From: Rhodobacter sp. NTK016B
GTDB taxonomy: Bacteria; Pseudomonadota; Alphaproteobacteria; Rhodobacterales; Rhodobacteraceae
Direction: 5' to 3'
DNA: 64,000 nt
Assembly: GCF_017303295.1 (NCBI RefSeq)
Contig: NZ_JAFKOK010000013.1
Location: 1 to 64,000, forward strand
The notes below the pieces were generated by a model, which saw nothing but the letters and a program-made list of their open reading frames with translations, had not been told where the DNA came from and made no database searches. Below are positions 46,311 through 54,851 of this stretch, piece by piece (position 1 is the stretch's first letter; each line of letters opens with the position of its first letter). Made by a program: the position numbers and the translations under genes.

Positions 46311-46329
46311 TGTTGCACTGGGCGCAACA
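46311..46329. promoter_or_regulatory. LysR-type operator dyad TGTTGC-N7-GCAACA, site 2
   Basis: Begins six bases after the lysR stop codon and 83 bases before the TPP-enzyme alpha gene. Same symmetric bases and spacing as site 1 at 43613, with different spacer bases (ACTGGGC against GCTGAAA). It marks a probable second regulated promoter within the plus-strand gene set. Confidence 0.7.
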
Positions 46330-46411
46330 ACTGCGTCGGAAATCAACGTCTATTCGGAACACTGTGGTCGCGTCATCCTGCGCTTGGAGTACAGGAAACG
46401 GATCCACCATC

Positions 46412-46912
46412 ATGAAGCAAAGCGCCGTCGAAGCGGTCATTCGCGGGCTCAAGAAGGCGGGCGTCAGCATCGTCTGCTACCTGCCCGATTCGCTGTTCAA
46501 GGAACTCTACCCGGCGCTCGATGCCGATCCCGATATCCGCACGATTCAGGTCACAAACGAAGGCGAAGGCGCGGCCATCTGCGGCGGGGTGTTCCTGTCG
46601 GGCAAACGCGCGGCGCTGGTGATGGAGAATTCGGGGCTGCGCGCCTCGGTCGAGCCGCTGGCGCGCATGGGGCTGGGCGCGGGCATCCCGGTGGTCATGC
46701 TGATGAGCTATCGCGGCGACACGGGCGAGAACAATTGGTGGGCGGTGCCGCATGGCATCACCATGGAGCCGGTGCTCAAAGCGCTGCGCATCCCCTATGT
46801 CGTCGAGCGCGAGGAAGACCGCATCGAGCGCGCGATCACCGACGCGTTCGAACTGGCCTATGCCAGCTATTATCACACCGCCGTGGCGCTGTCCGGGAGC
46901 ATCGTGCGATGA
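46412..46912 (+). CDS. TPP-dependent decarboxylase, alpha subunit (phosphono/sulfopyruvate decarboxylase-like)
   Basis: A 166-residue PYR-domain subunit resembling ComD and the N-terminal half of phosphonopyruvate decarboxylase. It has the cofactor-activating glutamate in TNEGEGAAICGG, the GVSIVCYLPDSLFKELYP start, and MENSGLRASVEPLARM. The start MKQSAVEAVI follows a weak AGGAAA site. The stop overlaps the beta-subunit start (ATGA), so the two form one enzyme. The 2-oxoacid substrate is unknown; the purine context gives no obvious 2-oxoacid. Confidence 0.82.
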   Translation: MKQSAVEAVIRGLKKAGVSIVCYLPDSLFKELYPALDADPDIRTIQVTNEGEGAAICGGVFLSGKRAALVMENSGLRASVEPLARMGLGAGIPVVMLMSYRGDTGENNWWAVPHGITMEPVLKALRIPYVVEREEDRIERAITDAFELAYASYYHTAVALSGSIVR

Positions 46913-47517
46913 AACGTTTTGACTGCATGACCCGCCTCGCCGCGCGGCTGGACAACGAACTGGTGATCCTGTCGCTGGGGGCTTCGGTCGACGAATGGTA
47001 CAATGCCGCGCCGCATATGCGCACGGCCTCGTTGTTTCAGCAACAACTCGGCTGCGTGACCCCGCAGGCCTTCGGACTGGCGGCGGGCCTGCCCGACCGG
47101 CGCATTGTCTCGCTCGATACCGATGGCGGGATGATGTTCAATCTCGGCATCCTCGCCACGCTGGGGAACGAGCAGCCGAAGAACCTGTTCGTCGTCGTCT
47201 GGGACAACGAATGCTACCAGTCGATCGGCGGGCCGCCCACGCATACTGCCTCGGGGCGCGTCGATATCGCCGCCATCGCCCGGGGCGCCGGGGTCGAACA
47301 TGCCTATACCGCGCGCACGCTCGACGAATTCGACGCGCATTGCGAGGCCGGGCTGAAAGCCGATACGCCCTATGTCGTCGTCGCCAAGGTTGCCGGCACC
47401 GTGCAGCCCGACATCCGGCGCAAGCATTCAGACGGGCGCGAAGACAAATACATCTTCGTGCGCCATGTCGAAGCGACCGAGGGCATCACCATCATGGGCC
47501 CGTCGGAGCATAATTGA
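46909..47517 (+). CDS. TPP-dependent decarboxylase, beta subunit
   Basis: A 202-residue PP-domain subunit resembling ComE. The TPP/Mg site is DTDGGMMFNLGILATLG followed by WDNECYQSIGG. A TRLAARLDNELVILSLGAS N-terminus fits this family. Together with the alpha subunit it would decarboxylate a 2-oxoacid such as a phosphono- or sulfopyruvate analogue. The stop TGA shares its A with the ATG of the next gene (TGATG), so translation is coupled. Confidence 0.82.
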   Translation: MKRFDCMTRLAARLDNELVILSLGASVDEWYNAAPHMRTASLFQQQLGCVTPQAFGLAAGLPDRRIVSLDTDGGMMFNLGILATLGNEQPKNLFVVVWDNECYQSIGGPPTHTASGRVDIAAIARGAGVEHAYTARTLDEFDAHCEAGLKADTPYVVVAKVAGTVQPDIRRKHSDGREDKYIFVRHVEATEGITIMGPSEHN

Positions 47518-49034
47518 TGGCCGGTGCCTTCGACATCCTCGTGGTCGGATCGGGATCGGGCGGCGCGCCGGTCGCGCGGCGCCTCGCCGATGCGGGCGCG
47601 CGCGTGGCGGTGATCGAGGCAGGCAGCGACCCGCTGGGCGATCCGGTGGTCGCAGACCCCGCGCAATGGTTCGCGCTGCAATCGGGGCGCTGGGACTGGG
47701 GGCATGCCTATCGCCCCGCCGCAGCCCTGAACGGTCGTGTCGTGCCGATCCCGCGCGGAAAGGCGCTCGGCGGCTCATCCGTCACCAACGCGATGATGTG
47801 GTACCGCGGCGTGCCTGACGATTACGCGCGCTGGAATGCCGTGGCACCTGGGTGGAGCTGGGCCGACTGCCTGCCCGCCTTTCTTGCCAGCGAAAGCTGG
47901 GACGGGGGCGGCCAGCGCGGCACGAATGGTCCACTGCAGATCACTCGTGCAAGCGCCGACCATCCGTTGACGCAGGCGATGCTCGCCGGAGGCGCGGCGA
48001 TGGGATTGCCCGTCATCGACGATCCCAACGGCCCCGAACCCGAAGGCGTCGCGCTCGCCAATTTCAACATCGACAAGACCGGCCTGCGCCACAGCTCAGC
48101 CGATGCCTATCTGCGTCCGGTCATCGGCAAGGGTGTCACGCTGCTCACCCGCACACGCGCGCTCTCGGTGCTGTTCGACGGCGACCGAGCGGTGGGGCTG
48201 CGCGTCGCCGATGCCGAAGGAACGCGCGACCTTTTCGCGGACAGGATCGTGCTTGCCGCCGGCGCGCTCGAAACACCGCGGCTGCTAATGCTGTCGGGGA
48301 TCGGCGCCAAGGACGACCTGCAACGTCTCGGAATAAAAACACGAATCGATGCACCCGAGGTTGGCCGCAACCTGCAGGACCATCCGCTGCTTCGCGCGCT
48401 CAACATCCGCCCCAAGCGCCCGCTCGGCCCCCCGGTCGGCAATGGCGGCGGCACGCTGACGATCTGGCGCTCGGACCCGTCGCTGCCTCAGGCAGACCTG
48501 CTGGCCTTTCCGATCCAGAATGCCTCGGGCGGGCCGGATCTGCGCGCGCGCTACGATCTGAGCGGCGAGGCCTTTGCCATCGGGGTCGGCGTTATGCGGT
48601 CGTATTCGCGCGGCTGGATGCGGCTGACCGGCACCGATCCCGACGATCCGCTGGAGATCGAGCCGAACCTTCTGTCCGACCCGCGCGACCTGACCGCGCT
48701 GACCACCGGTGTGCTACACCTGCAGGAGATGCTGGAAGGCCCCGCCTTCGCCGATCTCTTCGCCGGCCACCTTGCCCCCGACAGCCGCGTCGACCGTGCC
48801 GGTGCCGAAGCTTTCGTCCGCCTCGCCTGCTCGACCTTCTTTCACTGCACCGGAACCGCCCGGATGGGTGCCGACGCGCAGGCCGTGGTCACACCCCGGC
48901 TGCAGGTCAACGGCCTGCATAATCTATGGATCGCCGATGCCTCGGTCATCCCTGAAATCCCGGCCTGCCACACGCACGCCCCCGTCACCATGATCGGCGA
49001 ACGCGCCGCCCGCTTCATCCAGGAGGATGCATGA
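47517..49034 (+). CDS. GMC-family FAD oxidoreductase
   Basis: A 505-residue glucose-methanol-choline oxidoreductase. FAD binding is shown by DILVVGSGSGGAPVARRLADAG, the GMC signature by GKALGGSSVTNAMMWYRG, and the active-site end by FHCTGTARMG followed by LHNLWIADASVIPEIPACHTHAPV. I chose the ATG at 47517, which overlaps the previous stop as TGATG. It should oxidise an alcohol, perhaps a carbinol formed in the pathway, to an aldehyde, which would suit the aldehyde dehydrogenase further downstream. Its end overlaps the amidohydrolase start (ATGA). Confidence 0.9.
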   Translation: MAGAFDILVVGSGSGGAPVARRLADAGARVAVIEAGSDPLGDPVVADPAQWFALQSGRWDWGHAYRPAAALNGRVVPIPRGKALGGSSVTNAMMWYRGVPDDYARWNAVAPGWSWADCLPAFLASESWDGGGQRGTNGPLQITRASADHPLTQAMLAGGAAMGLPVIDDPNGPEPEGVALANFNIDKTGLRHSSADAYLRPVIGKGVTLLTRTRALSVLFDGDRAVGLRVADAEGTRDLFADRIVLAAGALETPRLLMLSGIGAKDDLQRLGIKTRIDAPEVGRNLQDHPLLRALNIRPKRPLGPPVGNGGGTLTIWRSDPSLPQADLLAFPIQNASGGPDLRARYDLSGEAFAIGVGVMRSYSRGWMRLTGTDPDDPLEIEPNLLSDPRDLTALTTGVLHLQEMLEGPAFADLFAGHLAPDSRVDRAGAEAFVRLACSTFFHCTGTARMGADAQAVVTPRLQVNGLHNLWIADASVIPEIPACHTHAPVTMIGERAARFIQEDA

Positions 49035-50473
49035 CCCAGGACTCCGCACGACCGAAAGCCAAGAAGGCCACGCCCGCTCCGAAACGCCCCGCGCCCGGGC
49101 AGCCCGATCTGATCCTGACGGCCGAGGCGGTCGTGACCATGGATGTCGATCTGAGCGTTCACGCGCCGGGCGCCATCGCGATCCGCGGGGACACCATCCT
49201 TGCCGTCGGCCCCGAGGCCGAAATCCTCGCCGCGCATCCCGGCGCGCCGGTGAAAGCGATGGGCCGCAAGGTCCTGATGCCCGGCCTGATCAACGCGCAT
49301 GCACATTCCGGTTTCCTGCGCGGGACGGCCGAACATCTGCCGGTCTGGGACTGGCTGACCCAGCACATCAACCCGATGCACCGTATGCTGCGCCCCGAAG
49401 AGGCCGAAGCCGCAAGCTATCTGTGTTATGCCGAAAGCCTCCTTTCCGGAACGACAACGCTGGTCGATATGTGGCGCTACATGCAAGGATCGGCCCGCGC
49501 GGCCGAGGTCCTTGGCAACCGGCTGGTCGCCGTGCCGTATGTCGGCGAACATCCCGATTACGACTACTTTGACACGCTGGACATGAACGAAGCGTTAATC
49601 GAGGCGTGGAACGGCAAGGCCGATGGCCGCGTCTCGGTCTGGGTCGGGCTCGAGCACTTGTTCTATGCCGACGAAGCCGGTCAGCAGCGCGCAATCGAAC
49701 TGTCGAAGAAGCACAAGGTTCCGTTTCACACCCATTGCTCCGAAGCCGAGATCGAGCTGCAGGAATATCTCGACCGATATGGCAAGAAGCCGATGGAAGT
49801 CTTTGAGGATCTTGGCTTCTTCGAGACCCCGCTGACCATGTTCGCGCATGCTGTCTGGCTCGATCCGTCCGAAGTCGAGCTGATCGCGAAATACAATGTC
49901 TCGGTCGCCCACAACCCGGTGTCGAACATGAAACTCGCCTCAGGGATCGCGCCCGTGGCCGAGTTCCTTGCCGCCGGTATTCCCGTCGGGCTGGGCACCG
50001 ATGGCGAGAAAGAGAACAACAATTTCGACATGGTCGAAGAGATGAAGACCGCCAGTCTTCTGGGCAAGCTGCGCCACCGGGACGCGGCGGCGATGGATAG
50101 CTGGGACTGCCTGCGCATGGCCACCAGCCTGGGCGCGAAAGCCATCGGTCAGGACGACCGGATCGGCAGCCTCGAACCCGGAAAACGCGCCGATATCATC
50201 GCGATACGCGCCGACACGCCGCGCATGACCCCGTTCTTCGCGGACGGTCCGTGGTTCAATCTTCAGCATAACCTCGTGCATGCGATCCGGGGCTCCGACG
50301 TGTCGATGACCATGGTTAACGGCGCGATCCTCGTCGAAGACGGCCAGTTGAAAACCGGCGACATGGCCGAGATCATCGCCCGCATCCACCGCCTCGCCCC
50401 CGGCCATTTCACCCGGCGTGCCGACTGGCTGTCGGCGAATGGCGGTGGCACCAAGCAATGGACGGATTCCTGA
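49031..50473 (+). CDS. MtaD-like amidohydrolase / deaminase
   Basis: A 480-residue amidohydrolase of the MTA/S-adenosylhomocysteine-deaminase and TrzN/AtzA group. Motifs are LMPGLINAHAHSGFLRG (HxH), FHTHCSEAE, FAHAVWLDPSEVEL, HNPVSNMKLASGIAPV and the metal aspartate in GLGTDGEKENNN. A perfect AGGAGG precedes the ATG. Residues 1-25 are a lysine/alanine/proline-rich leader absent from most relatives. It probably deaminates or dechlorinates an N-heterocycle. It is the third amidohydrolase of the divergent pair of operons. Confidence 0.88.
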   Translation: MTQDSARPKAKKATPAPKRPAPGQPDLILTAEAVVTMDVDLSVHAPGAIAIRGDTILAVGPEAEILAAHPGAPVKAMGRKVLMPGLINAHAHSGFLRGTAEHLPVWDWLTQHINPMHRMLRPEEAEAASYLCYAESLLSGTTTLVDMWRYMQGSARAAEVLGNRLVAVPYVGEHPDYDYFDTLDMNEALIEAWNGKADGRVSVWVGLEHLFYADEAGQQRAIELSKKHKVPFHTHCSEAEIELQEYLDRYGKKPMEVFEDLGFFETPLTMFAHAVWLDPSEVELIAKYNVSVAHNPVSNMKLASGIAPVAEFLAAGIPVGLGTDGEKENNNFDMVEEMKTASLLGKLRHRDAAAMDSWDCLRMATSLGAKAIGQDDRIGSLEPGKRADIIAIRADTPRMTPFFADGPWFNLQHNLVHAIRGSDVSMTMVNGAILVEDGQLKTGDMAEIIARIHRLAPGHFTRRADWLSANGGGTKQWTDS

Positions 50474-51333
50474 TGACCCGCGATCCCGTAGCGCTCAACG
50501 ACTGGTACGCCGTCGCCTCGCTGGCGGACCTTACGCAAACCCCTGAAACCACTCGGCTTCTGGGTCAGGACATCGCGGTCAGCCACGGCCCCGACGGCCC
50601 CGTCGCGACCCATCTGGGGACCGGTGCCGCGCTGCCCGTGCGCGAGAAATTCGAGTGCCTCTGGACCAGCCTTGGCACACCCGAAGGCGAGATCTTCGAC
50701 ATTGCCGAGGCGCAGGACCCGACCCGCCGTGTCCTTCCCTGCGGCTGGGTGACGATGCGCGCATCCGGCCTGCGGGTGGTCGAGAATTTCCTCGACATGG
50801 CGCATTTCCCCTTCGTGCACACCGATATCCTCGGCTCGGAGCCTCATACAGAGGTGCCGCATTACACGTCCGAAATCCGCCGCGATGTCGACGAGGTCTG
50901 GGCCACGAATTGCCAGTTCTTCCAGCCGCAGATGACCGCCGCGCGCCCTGAGGGCGAATTCGCGCAGCTGACCTATCGCGTGCCGTCGCCCTTCGTGGTG
51001 ATGCTCTACCGCAAGGTTCCCGATAGCGGCGGCCTTGAGGACGCCATCGCGCTGTTCATCCAGCCGCACGAGGCCGATCTGTGCCGCGCCCAGCCGGTGA
51101 TGTACCTGACCGATCAGAGCTCGACGGAAACGGCCCTGCTGCGCTTTGAGCAAGTGATCTTCCTTCAGGATCGGATCATCGTTGAAAATCAACGCCCTCT
51201 GCTGCTTCCTTTAGAGCCGAGAGCCGAAGTTCCCACCCGCGCGGACAGCTCATCCGTGGCCTATCGGCGGTGGCTGAAAGAGAAAGGCCTGACATTCGGA
51301 ACGACGGCGGAGCCGCTCGTTGGCGCCGCGTGA
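50473..51333 (+). CDS. Rieske-less non-heme iron oxygenase catalytic subunit (NdmC-like), copy 2
   Basis: A 286-residue paralogue of the 36504 gene product. The iron site is ENFLDMAHFPFVHTD (D108, H111, H116) with a candidate distal ligand D233 in FLQDRIIVENQRP. No Rieske ligands occur in the first 95 residues, although NDWYAVASL and LLGQDIAV echo the Rieske-domain outline. A stretch of about 55 residues around the iron site is nearly identical in the two paralogues. I prefer the ATG at 50473 (TGATG with the previous stop) to the one at 50458. It sits with deaminase, Rieske, GST-like and molybdenum hydroxylase genes, so N-demethylation or ring hydroxylation of a purine is the best inference. 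Confidence 0.83.
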   Translation: MTRDPVALNDWYAVASLADLTQTPETTRLLGQDIAVSHGPDGPVATHLGTGAALPVREKFECLWTSLGTPEGEIFDIAEAQDPTRRVLPCGWVTMRASGLRVVENFLDMAHFPFVHTDILGSEPHTEVPHYTSEIRRDVDEVWATNCQFFQPQMTAARPEGEFAQLTYRVPSPFVVMLYRKVPDSGGLEDAIALFIQPHEADLCRAQPVMYLTDQSSTETALLRFEQVIFLQDRIIVENQRPLLLPLEPRAEVPTRADSSSVAYRRWLKEKGLTFGTTAEPLVGAA

Positions 51334-54300
51334 TGCGGGTCCTCCGGCCCGATACGCTGGATGAAGCGTTGTCGCTTGTTGCGCAGGGCGCGGCGCGCCC
51401 GGTGGCCGGCGCGACGGCGTTTCAGGTCCTGTGGGCGCAAGGCATCGCCCGCCCGGACGCGCTGGTCGATATCGCGCCCTTCCTGCCCGCGGGGATCAAC
51501 CGGGCCGGCGGCAGTATAACCATCGGTGCGGGCACGACGCTGGAAACCCTGCGGCGCGCGGGCATCCCGCTTCTGTCGCGCGCGCTCGAGGATGTGGCCG
51601 CGCCGGGTATCCGGCGCCTCGGGACGCTGGGCGGACAGATCGGCTGGGGCGCGGGATGCCTGCTGTCGGTGTTGCTGGTACTGGAAGCCGAGCTTGAAAC
51701 CACGCATGGCTTGCGCCCGCTCACCGATTTTCTGACGCGTCCTGAGGGTGTTATTCTTAATGTCAGGCTTTCAGAGCCCACCGAAGATGCAAGACTGGTC
51801 TGGCGCAAATTCGGGCTGAGACAGGCTTTTTCTCCGGCGATGCTCACCGTTGCGGGGTTCAGGCAACCGGGCGCGCTGCGGCTTGCGATTGGCGGCGGAC
51901 TTGTCGCGCCGCGCCGCCTGCCCTTGAGCGAGGCTGCGGGCCAGTCCCATGACACGCTGCGACGCGCGGTTGAGGCCGAAGTCGAGATGCCCGACTGCCC
52001 CTTTCGCTCCGCCCTGTGGCGTCAGCGCAGCGCGGCGCGCGCGCTCGCGCAGGGGCTATTCCCGCAAACGGCACGAACAACGCGCCGAACCTTGCGTCCC
52101 TTGCCCCGGCGTGACGTGCCCAAACCCGGTTTGTTGAGCCCGGATGGCCCTGACTGGTACACCCGCCCTGACATGGCGCGCAAAGCGCGGGGCGAGATGC
52201 CCTATCTCACCGATATCCGCCGTCCCGACATGCTGATCGGTCGGATCCTGCGCGCGGCGCATCCGCATGCGCGGATCCTGTCGATCGATACCAGCGTCGC
52301 CGAGGCGCTGCCCGGCGTCGCTGCCGTGGTCACGCATCGCGATATTCCCGGTCTAAACGGCTTTGGCATCGTGTTTCAGGACCAGCCCGGCCTGTGCGCG
52401 GATAAGGTCCGCTATCTGGGCGACGCGGTCGCGGCGGTCGCCGCCCGTGACGAGGCGACCGCCGAGGCGGCGCTGGCGCTGATCCGCGTCACCTATGATC
52501 CGCTGCCCGTGGTCGAGGAGATGGCGCAGGCGCTCACGGACGGTGCGACGCGGGTTCACGAAAGCGGCAATCTGGTCACCGACATCCGGCTTGAGCGGGG
52601 CGATATCGACGCAGGCTTCGGCGAGGCCGCGCATGTGGTCGAGGATATTTACCTTACCCCCCGGCAGATGCACGGCTTCATGGAAACCGAAGGCGGCCAT
52701 GCCGAGGTGCTGCCGGATGGCACGCTGCTTGTCTCGGTCGGCGGACAACATGGCGCGCGCGACCGGGCACAGCTGGCGCGGCTGCTGGACCGCGACCCGT
52801 CCACAATCCGTGTGATCACAAGCCCCACGGGCGGTGCCTTCGGCGGCAAGGACGAATTGACCGTGCAGCCGGCTCTGGCGCTTCTGGCGCTCAAATCCGG
52901 CCGGCCCGTACGCCTGCAACTCAGCCGGACCGAGAGCGTCATCGCGGGCACAAAGCGCAACCCGATGCGGATACGGATGCGAACCGGCTGCGACGCCGAT
53001 GGCAAGATCGTCGCGCAAGAGGTTGATGTTCTGTCAGATTCCGGCGCTTATGCGTCGCTTTCCCCCGGCGTTCTGGAAACCGGGATGGAACATGCGGCGG
53101 GGCCGTACCTTATCAAGGCCCTGCGCACGCGCGGACGTCTGACCTATAGCAATAACGGCACGAATGGTGCGTTCCGGGGCTTCGGGGCCAACCAGATGGC
53201 CTTTGCCATGGAATGCCAGATCGACCGCCTTGCTGCGAAAGCGGGGCTCGACCCTGCCGAAATCCGCCGCCGCAACCTGCGCGACCCGGGAATGCCCGGG
53301 GCCTTGGGGCAGAAGGTTGCGGGCTCGGAGCGGCTGGAGGAAATGCTGGAAGCGGCGGCGGCCTCGCCGCTGTGGAGCGGCACGTCGGATGATGGCGAAT
53401 GGGTCACCGGAACCGGCATGGCGTTGATCTGGCAGGGAAACGGTCTGGGCACCATCCCCGAGGATCGGGGCGAAGGCGCGCTGAGGCTGGCGCCCGATGG
53501 CAAGATCGAAGTGCTGTGCGGGCTTGATGAGATGGGACAGGGCCTGCATGCCTCGCTTCGCGCGGTGGTGGCCGGCGCGCTGGGGATCGGACGCGAGGAT
53601 GTGCGGCCCGTGACAGGCGATACCGGCCGCGCCCCCGATAGCGGCTCGACCACCGCGTCGCGCGGCGGCTATGTCGTCTGGACCATTGCGCAGCAGGCAG
53701 GTCCGGTTCTGTCCGCCGACATGCTGCAGGGCGCGGCGCGGCTGCTCGACCGTCCGGTGACCGAGCTGACCCTCGTTCCCGGCGGTATCGGCGAGGCGGG
53801 GCGCAACCTGCCCGAGCCGATCCTGACCTTCGCCGATCTGGCACGGCGGGCGCTGCCCTCGGGCCTGCCGGTCGCGCATGTGGCCTTCGACTTTCCCAAA
53901 AGCGATTACACCAAGGGCAATGCGCGGTTCATCTTCTGCGCCGGGGCGACCGTCGCGCGCATCGCGGCAAGCCGGGTGAGCGGCGAGATCCGCGTCGATG
54001 CGCTTGAGATGCACACCGCTGCGGGACCGATCATCGATCTTGCCAGCTATCTGGGCCAGATGGAGGGCGGGCTGGTGCAGGGGCTGGGCTTCACGCTGAC
54101 CGAGGACGTGTTGATGAAGGGCGGCGCGCCGCTCACGCGCAACCTTGACACCTATGCCATGCCGACCCAGCGCGACGTCCCCCGGCATCTGAGCGTCACC
54201 GCCCTGCCCGATCTCGATCCCGGCGATCCCTATGGGCCGCGCGGCGCGGGTGAATTGGGGATCGGCGGCGTCACGCCCGCCATCGCCAATGCCGTGGCCG

Positions 54301-54374
54301 ACGCGATCGGCCACTGGCCCGCCAAAGCCCCGATCCCGCCCGACTGGGTGCAAAGCCGGATGGAGACGCGATGA
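51333..54374 (+). CDS. Xanthine-dehydrogenase-type molybdenum hydroxylase, FAD-Mo fusion subunit
   Basis: A 1013-residue protein that joins two subunits normally separate in three-gene hydroxylases. Residues 1-230 are the CoxM-type FAD domain (PVAGATAFQVLWAQ, TIGAGTTLETL, RRLGTLGGQIGWG). Residues about 265-1013 are the molybdopterin subunit, starting RPDMARKARGEMPYLTDIRRP, with PTGGAFGGKDE, NGAFRGFGANQ and the catalytic glutamate in RGAGELGIGG near 972. It should hydroxylate a purine or related N-heterocycle. Coupled to the previous gene by TGATG and to the [2Fe-2S] subunit by ATGA. FAD-Mo order within one chain is unusual, since known fusions join FeS and FAD. Confidence 0.88.
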   Translation: MRVLRPDTLDEALSLVAQGAARPVAGATAFQVLWAQGIARPDALVDIAPFLPAGINRAGGSITIGAGTTLETLRRAGIPLLSRALEDVAAPGIRRLGTLGGQIGWGAGCLLSVLLVLEAELETTHGLRPLTDFLTRPEGVILNVRLSEPTEDARLVWRKFGLRQAFSPAMLTVAGFRQPGALRLAIGGGLVAPRRLPLSEAAGQSHDTLRRAVEAEVEMPDCPFRSALWRQRSAARALAQGLFPQTARTTRRTLRPLPRRDVPKPGLLSPDGPDWYTRPDMARKARGEMPYLTDIRRPDMLIGRILRAAHPHARILSIDTSVAEALPGVAAVVTHRDIPGLNGFGIVFQDQPGLCADKVRYLGDAVAAVAARDEATAEAALALIRVTYDPLPVVEEMAQALTDGATRVHESGNLVTDIRLERGDIDAGFGEAAHVVEDIYLTPRQMHGFMETEGGHAEVLPDGTLLVSVGGQHGARDRAQLARLLDRDPSTIRVITSPTGGAFGGKDELTVQPALALLALKSGRPVRLQLSRTESVIAGTKRNPMRIRMRTGCDADGKIVAQEVDVLSDSGAYASLSPGVLETGMEHAAGPYLIKALRTRGRLTYSNNGTNGAFRGFGANQMAFAMECQIDRLAAKAGLDPAEIRRRNLRDPGMPGALGQKVAGSERLEEMLEAAAASPLWSGTSDDGEWVTGTGMALIWQGNGLGTIPEDRGEGALRLAPDGKIEVLCGLDEMGQGLHASLRAVVAGALGIGREDVRPVTGDTGRAPDSGSTTASRGGYVVWTIAQQAGPVLSADMLQGAARLLDRPVTELTLVPGGIGEAGRNLPEPILTFADLARRALPSGLPVAHVAFDFPKSDYTKGNARFIFCAGATVARIAASRVSGEIRVDALEMHTAAGPIIDLASYLGQMEGGLVQGLGFTLTEDVLMKGGAPLTRNLDTYAMPTQRDVPRHLSVTALPDLDPGDPYGPRGAGELGIGGVTPAIANAVADAIGHWPAKAPIPPDWVQSRMETR

Positions 54375-54850
54375 TCCGCTTCACATTGAACGGCGAGCCG
54401 GTCGAAATCGACGCCGCCCCCGACCGCAGTCTTGCGCGCATCCTGCGCGACGATCTGGGGCGGACCGGCACCAAGATCGGCTGCGATATCGGTCGCTGCG
54501 GAGCCTGTACGGTGCTGCTGGGCGGTCAGGCGGTCAATGCCTGTCTGGTCATAGCGTGGCGGCTCGCCGGGCAACACGTCACGACCATCGAGGGGCTCGA
54601 TTCCCTTCCTGTTTCCAAGGCGCTGGTCCAAGGCATGACCGAGGCCAACGCGTTTCAATGCGGCTATTGCGCGCCCGGCACGATGATGCAGCTGGCCGCG
54701 CTTTTGACCGACGAGCCCGAGGCCAGCGACGACACGATCCGCGCCGCGCTCGAGGGCAATCTGTGCCGCTGCACCGGCTATCATTCGATCCTGCGCGGGG
54801 CCCGGCGGGCTGCCGACCTGCTCAGGGCCGAGACCCAAGATAAGGACTGA
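54371..54850 (+). CDS. Molybdenum hydroxylase [2Fe-2S] subunit
   Basis: A 159-residue iron-sulfur subunit of the xanthine dehydrogenase/CoxS family. The plant-type cluster has C38, C43, C46 and C58 (GCDIGRCGACTVLLGG); the second cluster is FQCGYCAPG and NLCRCTGYHSI. It passes electrons between the molybdenum centre and FAD of the fused partner. Overlaps the preceding stop by ATGA. Confidence 0.95.
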   Translation: MIRFTLNGEPVEIDAAPDRSLARILRDDLGRTGTKIGCDIGRCGACTVLLGGQAVNACLVIAWRLAGQHVTTIEGLDSLPVSKALVQGMTEANAFQCGYCAPGTMMQLAALLTDEPEASDDTIRAALEGNLCRCTGYHSILRGARRAADLLRAETQDKD

Positions 54851-54851
54851 C

